Assembly (NCBI GenBank): GCA_003644265.1
Contig: QNBX01000060.1
Span: 1-23,863, forward strand
DNA: 23,863 nucleotides
Reading direction: 5' to 3'
Source: Planctomycetota bacterium
GTDB lineage: Bacteria > Planctomycetota > B15-G4
Shown here: piece by piece, positions 8,078 to 15,145 of the stretch
Layout: each line of letters opens with the position of its first letter
How positions within the stretch are numbered: the first letter of the stretch is position 1
Translations under genes and position numbers: made by a program
Notes under the pieces: model-generated
Told to the model about the DNA's origin: nothing
Seen by the model: the letters and a program-made list of their open reading frames with translations, nothing else
Database searches by the model: none

Positions 8078-9381
8078 CGGTCCAGCATACCCCGCACCGG
8101 ACGTGCCAGCGCCTCGGCCAAGCGTGCGCGACCGTCGGCGTCCAGCGTGAGCAGGTCGGCGAAATCACCCGGGGGAAACGGCCCGGTCTGATGTTCCGTG
8201 ACCAGGGACACGCGGTCATGGGCGACGAGCGGGGCCAGGGACTCCAGCAGCTCCGTGCGGATGGGACGGTCGAACAGCACGCGGGTGCGCGTGTGCAGGG
8301 GGCCCTCCACCAAGAGAACAGGGGTGCCGGCGGCCGAGAGGGCTTCCACCGCGGAGACGAGCAGGGCCACCTGGACCTCGGCGTGGCGGCCGCGCTGCAC
8401 CGCCCGGCAGAGCGCCACCTGCTGGGGGCGTGCCAGGGGGTCGTCGGCCGCCGCCGCGTGCTCAGCTGTGGACTCGGCCGCTGTCGCGGGCTCGGCCTCC
8501 GTCGCACGTTGGGCCTCTGTCGCCAAGCCGACCTCCGTCGCGACTTCGGCACGAAGCTCGGCCGTGTTTCCGGTCTGGGTCGTGGAGCTGACATCGGTCA
8601 CGGACTCTGCAGTCGCCGAGGTTCCAGCGCCGACGATCGGCGAGCCCGGCAAGGCGAGCAGCCAGGCGCGGCGATCGCCCGGGGGCTCAGCGGACGGCGA
8701 TGGCGGTCGAGGTGCCGCGCGCAGATCCCACCAGCGGGCCGTCGACGAGCGCGCGCTGAGTTGCAGGCGGCGCAGCAGGCCCCGCTGCCGGCGCGCGGCC
8801 TCGGGTCCCAGCAGCTGTTCGAGCCGCTGCACCGCGGTCACGCTGCCCGGGGCGGTCTGGGTGCCCACGCGCAGCGGGCCGTGGGTGTCGAGGCAACAAT
8901 ACTCGAGCACGACCAGCGCGGGGTCGAGGGTCGCCACCTCCTCCACCGCCGCGAGCAGCTCAAACGGCTGCATGCCGAGGTGCGTCATGTCCACCACAGG
9001 CACCTGCGAGCCGAGGGCCTCACGCAGGAGCTGTCCGTCCAACGCCCGACCGGGCCCCAGCAGCACCACCGGCGGCGACGACAACGACCGAGCCGACAGG
9101 AACGCGCGCTGCGACGCGAGCACACCCTGCTCCAGCGATCCGGCGGGCCGCGCCGCTTCGGCGGCCGCCAGCCCGCGCTCGGAGGGGCTCATCACCAGCG
9201 CGTCGATGGCCAGCAGGGTGCCCGCCGTCAGCAGCGCGCAGACGGCGACGGCCATCACCCGGCGAGCCCAACGGGGGCGCGAGCCGTTTGAGACCTGCGC
9301 CCCACGTGAGGGGCCAAGCTGTGCGGCGGACTTCTGGGATGCGGTCATTGCGCGTGCGGCTCGGGTCGGGTGGCCCGCCAT
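8074..9381 (-). CDS. membrane-anchored SGNH/GDSL-like protein with degenerate catalytic motifs
   Basis: This 435-residue protein has a basic N-terminus and one membrane helix (about 41-62), with the rest probably outside the inner membrane. The pattern after the anchor resembles membrane-anchored SGNH-fold proteins: a hydrophobic strand into a glycine turn (VVLLGPGRALDG, 105-116), a strand-acidic element (ALVVLEYCCLD), a late strand (PVLLVEG), and a final block DFADLLTLDADGRARL (406-421). In active SGNH enzymes the first block carries the nucleophilic Ser and the last carries D-x-x-H; here these places read P/G and D409-L-L-T412. Residues about 250-312 are an Ala/Thr/Glu-rich insert with hexapeptide repeats. 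The start ATG 9381 has GAGG 8 nt upstream (minus strand). The fold assignment is inference from pattern and could be wrong. Confidence 0.6.
   Translation of the reverse strand: MAGHPTRAARAMTASQKSAAQLGPSRGAQVSNGSRPRWARRVMAVAVCALLTAGTLLAIDALVMSPSERGLAAAEAARPAGSLEQGVLASQRAFLSARSLSSPPVVLLGPGRALDGQLLREALGSQVPVVDMTHLGMQPFELLAAVEEVATLDPALVVLEYCCLDTHGPLRVGTQTAPGSVTAVQRLEQLLGPEAARRQRGLLRRLQLSARSSTARWWDLRAAPRPPSPSAEPPGDRRAWLLALPGSPIVGAGTSATAESVTDVSSTTQTGNTAELRAEVATEVGLATEAQRATEAEPATAAESTAEHAAAADDPLARPQQVALCRAVQRGRHAEVQVALLVSAVEALSAAGTPVLLVEGPLHTRTRVLFDRPIRTELLESLAPLVAHDRVSLVTEHQTGPFPPGDFADLLTLDADGRARLAEALARPVRGMLDR
8483..8541 (-). repeat. imperfect 18-bp coding repeat
   Basis: The pentamer GTCGC recurs at exactly 18-bp spacing (8483, 8501, 8519, 8537), within similar surrounding units such as GGCCTCYGTCGC on +. 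On the coding minus strand this gives a six-residue repeat (ATEVGL, ATEAQR, ATEAEP, then ATAAES) within the SGNH-like protein. The units differ at several positions, so the repeat is older or under weaker homogenisation than the 7-bp and 9-bp repeats nearby. Confidence 0.75.
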
Positions 9382-9477
9382 GGTACGCGCCTCACGTCGA
9401 CAACCGGGCGGCGCGCCCGGTGCCCGAGCACGAACAGCTCAGCGCCCGGGCCGCCAAGCTCCACGCACGCCCGACTC

Positions 9478-9624
9478 AGCCGCCAGCCGCCAGCCGCCAA
9501 GTGCCGGGTGCCGAGTGCCGAGTGCCGAGTGCCGAGTGCCGAGTGCCGAGTGCCGAGTGCCGAGTGCCGAGTGCCGAGTGCCGAGTGCCGAGTGCCGGGT
9601 GCCAAGTGCCGAGTGCCGAGTGCC
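9478..9624. repeat. heptanucleotide tandem array, 21 units
   Basis: Reading +, the array is AGCCGCC x3 (9478-9498), AAGTGCC, GGGTGCC, then GAGTGCC x12 without a mismatch (9513-9596), GGGTGCC, AAGTGCC, and GAGTGCC x2, ending at 9624. All 21 units stay in 7-bp phase, 147 bp in total. The 12 identical units are flanked almost symmetrically by the GGGTGCC and AAGTGCC variants. It lies in the 256-bp gap between the start of the SGNH-like gene and the stop of the VWA gene, ending 13 bp from the VWA stop. It would therefore be in the 3' end of the VWA transcript or upstream of the SGNH gene. Because 7 is not a multiple of 3, it reads as a 7-residue repeat in any frame; I do not regard it as coding. 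Confidence 0.97.
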
Positions 9625-9637
9625 GTAGGCCTGCCCC

Positions 9638-12409
9638 TCAGCGCTGCAGCAGCCCGCGGGCCGTGCGGGCCAGGGTCACGAACTCGGCGCGGCGGCCGTC
9701 GGGGTCGTCGCCCTTGGCCGCGTCAGCCAGGTCGGCCACCGCCAGCAGATCGATGTCGCCGACGTGCTGGCTGTGGCGCAGGGTCATGCCGAAGGCCGCC
9801 ACCGCAGCCGAGAAGCGCAGGTCGGTGCTGGCCTCGGCGAAGCCACGACCGGGGTCCTCGAACGGGAACGCACGCTCGCGCGCCGCGCCACCCGACGCTG
9901 GCATCCAGCGCAGATTGACGTTGAGCAGTTCGCTGAGCGCGGCATGCGGCACGCGGCCCGCGCCGCCCGCCCCGCTCTCTGCGCCAGCCGCGCCCGCGGC
10001 TCCCGCACCGTCCGCACCGTCCGCACCGTCCGCACCGTCCGCACCGTCCGCCTGGTAGCGCAGGTCGGCGGTGCCCCCCGGTAGCTCGAGGCCCACGGGG
10101 ATGACCTCGTACAGCGCGGTGAGCGAATGGCCGGCTCCCACCTCGCCCGCGTCCTTCTTGTCATCGCGGAAGTCGGTGGCGGCCAGGGCGCGGTTCTCAT
10201 AACCCAGCTGGCGCCAGGCCTGCACGGTGGCGGGGTTGAACTCCACCTGCAGCTTGACGTCCTTGGCGATGGTGTGGAGCGTGCCTTGCACCTCGCGCAC
10301 GAGCACGCGGTGGGCCTCGTCCAGGCCGTCGATGTAGGCGTAGTTGCCGTTGCCCTTGTTGGCCAGCAGCTCGGCGGTGTCGTCCTTGAGGTTGCCGGTG
10401 CCGAAGCCCAGCACGGTGAGGAAGATGCCGCCCTGCGCCTTGGACGTGATCAGGTCGTGCAGCCCGCCGTGGTCAGTGATGCCCACGTTGAAGTCGCCGT
10501 CCGTCGCCAGCAGCACGCGGTTGTTGCCCTCGTCGAAGAAGGCCTCCGTCGCCACCTTGTAGGCCAACTCGATGCCGGCGCTGGCGTGGGTGGAGCCGTC
10601 GGCGTGCAGGCTGCGCAGGGCCGACACGATGGTGTCGCGCTCGCTCACCGGCGTGGACGGCAGCACCAGCTTCGTCCCGCTGGCGTAGGTCACGATGGCC
10701 ATGCGGTCGTCGTCGCGCAGAGAGCCCAGCAGCAGCTCCATGGACTGCACCAGCAGCGGCAGCTTGTCGGCGCTCTTCATGGAGCCCGACACGTCCAGCA
10801 GCAGCACCAGATTGCTGGGCGGGCGCTGGCTGGCGGGGATCTCGCGACCCTTGATGCCGATGCGCACCAGGCGATGACCCGGGGCCCAGGGGCACTCGGC
10901 CGCCTCGACGCTCACGCCGAGCGGGTCGCCGTCGGTCGGCGCCGGGTCGTCGTAGGAGAAGGCGTTGATCAGCTCCTCGAGACGCACCGACTCCGGGGGC
11001 GGCAGCTGACGCCGATGCAGAAAGCGGCGCACGTTGGAGTAGCTGGCGGTGTCCACGTCGAGCCCGAAGGTCGACAGGGCCGAGTGCCCGTCGCCGGTGA
11101 TGCGCACGAAAGGGTTCTCGCGCACGTCGGCGTAGCTCTCACCGCTGCGCACCGGACGGTAGCCCGAGTCGAGGCGGTCGTCGGCGTCGCGCTCGGCGGC
11201 GCCGTAGCCGAGTGAGCGCAGGGCCTCCGTTTGCCCATGACTTCGGGTCGGCGCAGCAGCTCTCTTGCGTAGCTTGCCGCCGAGGGCCAGCAGCCCGGGG
11301 CCGGTCCGCAGGCCGGGACTGCTGGACACCGAGTCGATGCGGGTCCCGCCACCACCACCGCCCTGACCGCCCATGAGGACTCCGCCCTCCTCGGGTGCGG
11401 GCGCGGCGCTCGGTGCCGCGGGCGTGCCCTTGGCGCGCCCGGGAGACAGAGTATCGCGCACCGCCTCCAGCGCCGATTCAGCCACGTCCGACTGAGGCTC
11501 GGAGGCCTCCGCCCGGGGGTACCCGGCGTTGCGGGGAAGCTTCGATCCGTCCGCTTGGAAGAGCCTGATGGCCTCATCCAACGACTCCGACTCCGTCTCA
11601 GTCTCCGCGCCGATCAGCGCCAGCCCCTGCTCCGAGAAGGCATAGAAGCCCACGTCCGACTCCGACAGGCGGATCGACCCGACCTGCGGCTGCGCCGCCT
11701 CGGGCGCATCCACGGAGATCGCGGCGCGCGACGACATCGAGCCGGTGTCGCGCCCAGCGCCCAGCGCGAGGCTCGAAGCCTCGGCGGCGTACCCGTCGCC
11801 CCGTGCAACGCTCGCATCATCAGCGTCGCGCCCGTCGCCGTACGCAGAGCCCAGCCCGTCCGACCCGCTCCCGCCCCCCCCAGCGCGCTCGAACACACCC
11901 GCTTGCTGCAGCACCACCGACAGCGCCAGCAGCAACACGGCGGCCGCGCTGATCCAGGGGCGCCAGGCCTGTGAGCGACGCGCGGGGCGCCCAGCGCCTG
12001 CGTTCAGTGCCTGCTCGAGTGCAGCGCGGCGCTCCACGTCGAGGGCGGGCGCAGGCTCAGCAGCCAGTTCGTCGCGCAGCATGTTGCCCAGTTCGGAGAG
12101 CGCGGCGAGCTCGTCGCGAGCTTCGGGATGAGCGGCCAACCAGGTCTCAACGGCCAGCCGGGCCTCGGTCTGATCGGTCTGCGCGGCCGCGCTCAGCTCG
12201 CCGCTGCTCAGCTCGCCGGCAGCACCTGCGCTCAACTCGCTGGCACCGTCCGGGCTCAGCTCGCTGGCACTGCCCCCGCCCAGCTCGCCGAGCGCGTAGG
12301 CGGTGACGCGCGGGTCGTCCGCGCTGGTGACGGGGCCGCGGGGATACGCCTGGCTGCGCGATGCGTCGCCGGCTTGAGCAGTCGTGTTGCGGTCGTTGTC
12401 GTTGGTCAT
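9638..12409 (-). CDS. membrane-anchored VWA protein, YfbK-type (vWA_N / VWA / DUF3520), candidate anti-sigma factor
   Basis: The product has 923 residues. Residues 1-148 are predicted cytoplasmic: a Ser/Glu/Leu-rich repeat zone (about 41-76), then a helical stretch (AHPEARDELAALSELG) like the N-termini of sigma-coupled membrane proteins, but without a zinc-binding HxxxCxxC. One membrane helix spans about 152-173. A long Gly/Ser/Ala-rich linker follows. The YfbK-type N-terminal block (ENPFVRITGDGHSALSTFGL, then DVDTASYSNVRRFLHRRQLP) starts near 431. The VWA domain (about 532-720) has a complete metal site: D539-x-S541-x-S543, T607 and D637. The C-terminal DUF3520 region ends at 923 and is interrupted by an Ala-Asp-Gly repeat at 787-803. 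The start overlaps the ECF sigma stop by ATGA. Family assignment is firm; the anti-sigma role rests on gene order and topology. Confidence 0.92.
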   Translation of the reverse strand: MTNDNDRNTTAQAGDASRSQAYPRGPVTSADDPRVTAYALGELGGGSASELSPDGASELSAGAAGELSSGELSAAAQTDQTEARLAVETWLAAHPEARDELAALSELGNMLRDELAAEPAPALDVERRAALEQALNAGAGRPARRSQAWRPWISAAAVLLLALSVVLQQAGVFERAGGGGSGSDGLGSAYGDGRDADDASVARGDGYAAEASSLALGAGRDTGSMSSRAAISVDAPEAAQPQVGSIRLSESDVGFYAFSEQGLALIGAETETESESLDEAIRLFQADGSKLPRNAGYPRAEASEPQSDVAESALEAVRDTLSPGRAKGTPAAPSAAPAPEEGGVLMGGQGGGGGGTRIDSVSSSPGLRTGPGLLALGGKLRKRAAAPTRSHGQTEALRSLGYGAAERDADDRLDSGYRPVRSGESYADVRENPFVRITGDGHSALSTFGLDVDTASYSNVRRFLHRRQLPPPESVRLEELINAFSYDDPAPTDGDPLGVSVEAAECPWAPGHRLVRIGIKGREIPASQRPPSNLVLLLDVSGSMKSADKLPLLVQSMELLLGSLRDDDRMAIVTYASGTKLVLPSTPVSERDTIVSALRSLHADGSTHASAGIELAYKVATEAFFDEGNNRVLLATDGDFNVGITDHGGLHDLITSKAQGGIFLTVLGFGTGNLKDDTAELLANKGNGNYAYIDGLDEAHRVLVREVQGTLHTIAKDVKLQVEFNPATVQAWRQLGYENRALAATDFRDDKKDAGEVGAGHSLTALYEVIPVGLELPGGTADLRYQADGADGADGADGADGAGAAGAAGAESGAGGAGRVPHAALSELLNVNLRWMPASGGAARERAFPFEDPGRGFAEASTDLRFSAAVAAFGMTLRHSQHVGDIDLLAVADLADAAKGDDPDGRRAEFVTLARTARGLLQR
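10005..10049 (-). repeat. 9-bp in-frame microsatellite, 5 perfect units
   Basis: GCACCGTCC (+ strand) is repeated five times without mismatch. On the coding minus strand it gives repeated Ala-Asp-Gly in the VWA protein, between the VWA domain and the C-terminal part of DUF3520. It is followed by a degenerate Gly/Ala tail (GAGAAGAAGAESGAGGAG). Unit gain or loss would keep the reading frame, so length variation should be tolerated. Confidence 0.92.
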
Positions 12410-12933
12410 GATCCGGTCCCTCGTGCGTCGGACGCGAGCGCGCCCATGCGACCCCGCAGGGTCTTCATGCCGTGGTGAATGAGCACACCCACGTGGCTCA
12501 CTGAGAGGCTCGTCACCTCTGCGATCTGCGCGTAGGTCAGCCCGCTCTGGAACTTGAGCCGGATGACCTCGCGCTGCTTGTCGGGCAGGCGCCCGATCAG
12601 GTCGAGCGCGCGGGAGTGGGTCTCCCGGGCCTCGACTGCGGCCGCGGGCTCGGCTTCATGCCCGATCACGGCGGCTTCGTCGGTTGTGCTACCCATGCGT
12701 CCCTCCTTGCGGCACACGTCGATGGCCCGATTCCGGCAGACCGTGTAGAGCCACGGCGCCAGGCGCCTCTCCACCGCCGCGCGCTCGGCGCGGCACAGGC
12801 GCATGAAGGTGTCCTGGACCACGTCGCGAGCGCGCTCCCTGTCGCGGGTCAGCCCCGCGGCGTAGCGCAGGAGCGGGCCCTCGTAGCGGGCGATCGCGTC
12901 GCGGATCCAGCTCTGGTCTTCAGCTGTTGGCAT
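12406..12933 (-). CDS. ECF-family RNA polymerase sigma factor
   Basis: The 175-residue protein has the two-domain layout of ECF (group 4) sigma factors, which direct RNA polymerase to a small set of stress or envelope promoters. Region 2 runs from about 17 to 82, with the core-binding and -10 contact segment YAAGLTRDRERARDVVQDTF and the stretch APWLYTVCRNRAIDVC. A variable acidic linker follows (about 83-108). Region 4 (about 112-165) has LPDKQREVIRLKFQSGLTYA and a helix-turn-helix ending HHGMKTLRGRM. The stop overlaps the VWA gene start by ATGA. This arrangement is typical of a sigma factor followed by its membrane-bound regulator. The gene is divergent from the membrane protein at 13175, with about 240 bp between the starts. 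Confidence 0.95.
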   Translation of the reverse strand: MPTAEDQSWIRDAIARYEGPLLRYAAGLTRDRERARDVVQDTFMRLCRAERAAVERRLAPWLYTVCRNRAIDVCRKEGRMGSTTDEAAVIGHEAEPAAAVEARETHSRALDLIGRLPDKQREVIRLKFQSGLTYAQIAEVTSLSVSHVGVLIHHGMKTLRGRMGALASDARGTGS

Positions 12934-13164
12934 GCAGCCTTCCGAAACGGGTGTCCGCCCTCACTACGGACGAAGGGCGCAAGCTCTTAGGAAGAAACTC
13001 CAGGAGCGTGGAGCAGCCCCGGATCGCCGTCATCGTGCCCTGTCTCGACGCTGCCCGTGCCAAGCGCTCCCCCGGGCTCACCCCGGCAGCGCCCCGGCGC
13101 CGAAGAGCGATTCAAGTGCTGCAACCCAGGTGCCGATCCTGGATCCGGTCATCGTGTGTCCCGA

Positions 13165-13169
13165 AAGGA
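13165..13169 (+). promoter_or_regulatory. ribosome binding site fixing the start at GTG 13175
   Basis: AAGGA lies 5 nt before GTG 13175. The frame is open further upstream (to ATG 12932), but that upstream translation is Arg/Pro-rich, overlaps the start of the divergent sigma gene, and lacks a ribosome site. Confidence 0.6.
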
Positions 13170-13174
13170 ACTCT

Positions 13175-13888
13175 GTGGACGTCTACTTCGAACGCATTGC
13201 CGGGGTCAGCGCCCCCAAGTCAGCCCAGGAACAGGCCGCCGCTCCCGCCGTCACGCCGGCGCCGGCCAACTCCTCAACGCCCAGCGACGCCCTGGACGCC
13301 AACGGCTTCCCCCTCAGCCCCATGCAGGACCAGGATCACCTCTGGTTCGTGCAGGCGGCGGGGCTGCATCGGCCCCTGGCCGGCGCGGCCTCGGTCGCGC
13401 GGACCATGGCCCTGAGCCTGATCATCAGCGGTGCCCTGACGGCGCTGGTGGGAGGTCTCGGCATGGCCACGGGCGGCACGCCGGTCCCGCTGGTGCTCGG
13501 GCTGGTGCTGGTGACGCTGGGGTCCATCGACCGCGGCAGCGCCTCGGCCCTGGTGGCCGCCGACCCGTCCGCGCCGGGCAAGCTGGCGCGCAATCAGCTC
13601 GTGTTGTTCGGCGTGCTGGGTGCCGCCACCTGGTCCTCGGGCCTGGGCAGGCTGTCCCTCCCGAGCGCCGAACGCCTGGCCCAGCTCCCGGACGAGCTGT
13701 CCGCACCGATCGCTGCTTTGGAGCCCTTGCTGACCAGCGGGCTGCTGGTGGCGACGCTGGGCTTCCTGGGATTGGTGCACGGCTGTCTGGCGCTGTACTT
13801 CATCTCACGCCGGCGGCGTGTGACGGAGTTCCATACTGAACTCCCGCCCTGGGTGGCGCAGGTCGTGGTGACCATCGCCGGACGCTGA
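13175..13888 (+). CDS. multi-pass membrane protein of unknown function
   Basis: I do not recognise a family. With the start at GTG 13175 the product has 237 residues. A soluble, Ala/Pro-rich N-terminal region (1-60) is followed by about four hydrophobic segments at roughly 77-97, 102-117, 140-158 and 187-210. The last is followed by the positive stretch SRRRR, suggesting the C-terminus is cytoplasmic. A segment before helix 3 reads KLARNQLVLFGVL. Codon usage is GC3-rich like its neighbours, and hydrophobicity is coherent only in this frame. It stands between the divergent sigma gene and the Mla-like operon, 126 nt upstream of the latter and on the same strand, so co-transcription with the operon is possible but not shown. 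Confidence 0.75.
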   Translation: MDVYFERIAGVSAPKSAQEQAAAPAVTPAPANSSTPSDALDANGFPLSPMQDQDHLWFVQAAGLHRPLAGAASVARTMALSLIISGALTALVGGLGMATGGTPVPLVLGLVLVTLGSIDRGSASALVAADPSAPGKLARNQLVLFGVLGAATWSSGLGRLSLPSAERLAQLPDELSAPIAALEPLLTSGLLVATLGFLGLVHGCLALYFISRRRRVTEFHTELPPWVAQVVVTIAGR

Positions 13889-13923
13889 GCGCGCGACGCG
13901 TGCGCGCCCACGTGCTCGCACGC
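13889..13923 (+). terminator. GC-rich hairpin after stop codon, weak terminator candidate
   Basis: Two alternative stems start directly after the TGA of the 13175 gene. GCGCGC 13889-13894 can pair with 13902-13907 (7-nt loop). GCGTGCG 13898-13904 can pair with CGCACGC 13917-13923 (12-nt loop). There is no T-run, so factor-independent termination is not supported. In GC-rich DNA such stems are common by chance. Confidence 0.22.
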
Positions 13924-14014
13924 CCCGACGGGCCCACAATCCCGCAGGCTCTGCTGGAGCCGACCACGCACGGCGGGCTAAGCTGGGCTCCCGGTCAGCG
14001 GGAGTGGGCAGCGC

Positions 14015-15145
14015 GTGGAATCGCAGCCGTTCAACATCGAGCGCAGTGACATTGACGGGGGGGGGCTTCGCCTGGTCCTCTCCGGTGCGCTTGAGATGGA
14101 GGCCGCCGTTGCGTTCTCGGTGGCCCTTGAGCGCGCGCTGGGTGGGCACGACGGCTCGCTGCTGCTCGATCTCTCGCAGCTGCAGCGCCTCGACGGTGCG
14201 GGCGCGGCGCTGCTCTACGGCCTGCGCGCGCGGCGGGCGGAGGCCGGCGGACAGATCCAGTTGATCGGCGCCCGCGGTCGCGTGGCCGAGATCCTCACGC
14301 TCTACGACGACAGCAGCGCCCAGCCCCTGCTGCGCCTCTCGTCCCCCCACGTCGACACGTTCACGGAGGTCGGCCAGATCGCCTGGTCGTTTGGCCTCGG
14401 CATCAGGGGCATCTTCGAGTTCATTGGCCAGGTGGCGGCCGCGAGCCTGCTCGCCCTGCGCAAGCCTTCGTCCGTGAACTGGACCGGATTCGGCGGGCTG
14501 ATGGAGCGCGCGGGCGCCGACGCCCTGCCCATCGTGGCGCTGATCGCCTTCCTGATCGGCCTGGTGACCGCCTTCCAGGCCGCTGACACCCTGGCCCAGT
14601 ACGGCGCCAACGTCTACATCGCCGACATGGTCGGCCTCTCGATGACGCGCATCATGGGGCCGCTCATGATGGCCATCCTGGTGGCCGGCCGCTCGGGCGC
14701 GGGCTTCGCCGCCGAGCTCGGCACCATGAAGGTCAGCGAGGAGATCGACGCCCTGCGGGTGCTGGGCCTCGACCCCATCCGCTTCCTGGTCCTGCCGCGC
14801 GTGCTGGCGCTGGTGCTGATGGTGCCGCTGCTCACGCTGCTGGCCGACTTGGTGGGCATCGTGGGCGGAGGGCTGATCGGCATCACGTTCCTCGAGCTCA
14901 CGCCCGCCGCCTTCGTGAACCGCCTGACCGAGGCCCTCGAGCTGTGGGACGTGATCACGGGCCTGATCCTCTCGGTGGCCTTCGGCGTCGCCATCGGCAT
15001 GATCGCCTGCGAGCGCGGGCTGGCCACATCGGGCGGCGCCGAGGGCGTCGGCCGCTTCACCACGACCGCCGTGGTGACCATTCTGTTCCACCTGGTCCTG
15101 ATCTCTGCCGTGTTCACGATCCTGTTCCAGTTCTGGGGGGTCTGA
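14015..15145 (+). CDS. mlaE: MlaE-type ABC permease with fused N-terminal STAS domain
   Basis: This is the inner-membrane permease of an Mla/MCE lipid transporter, which moves phospholipids or related hydrophobic lipids across the periplasm. The 376-residue protein begins with a STAS-like domain (about 1-95, with LLLDLSQLQRLDGAGAALL), equivalent to separate MlaB in E. coli. A six-helix MlaE domain follows. The diagnostic block is intact: VGLSMTRIMGPLMMAILVAG, then RSGAGFAAELGTMKVSEEID and ALRVLGLDPIRFLVLPR. The start is GTG 14015, with GGGAG about 10 nt upstream. The stop overlaps the ATPase start as TGATG. A STAS-permease fusion is known in other MlaE-like proteins, so it is informative but not unique. 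Confidence 0.95.
   Translation: MESQPFNIERSDIDGGGLRLVLSGALEMEAAVAFSVALERALGGHDGSLLLDLSQLQRLDGAGAALLYGLRARRAEAGGQIQLIGARGRVAEILTLYDDSSAQPLLRLSSPHVDTFTEVGQIAWSFGLGIRGIFEFIGQVAAASLLALRKPSSVNWTGFGGLMERAGADALPIVALIAFLIGLVTAFQAADTLAQYGANVYIADMVGLSMTRIMGPLMMAILVAGRSGAGFAAELGTMKVSEEIDALRVLGLDPIRFLVLPRVLALVLMVPLLTLLADLVGIVGGGLIGITFLELTPAAFVNRLTEALELWDVITGLILSVAFGVAIGMIACERGLATSGGAEGVGRFTTTAVVTILFHLVLISAVFTILFQFWGV

Noticed and set aside
9478..9624. CRISPR array
   Set aside because: Units are contiguous 7-mers without spacers, and no cas gene is present in the window.
9288..10058. Open frames across the heptamer array giving 7-residue repeat proteins
   Set aside because: A 7-bp repeat without stops yields a periodic peptide in all frames. 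The flanks are antisense to the SGNH-like and VWA genes, with no ribosome site.
12927..13100. Frame with RIAVIVPCLDAARA, resembling the N-terminus of a family 2 glycosyltransferase
   Set aside because: The similarity lasts for only about 14 residues and continues into an Arg/Pro-rich translation, with none of the later glycosyltransferase motifs; most likely chance, at best a tiny relic.
12932..13174. N-terminal 81-codon extension of the 13175 membrane protein
   Set aside because: It overlaps the divergent sigma gene start by 2 nt, is Arg-rich and unlike the rest of the protein, while GTG 13175 has a good AAGGA ribosome site.
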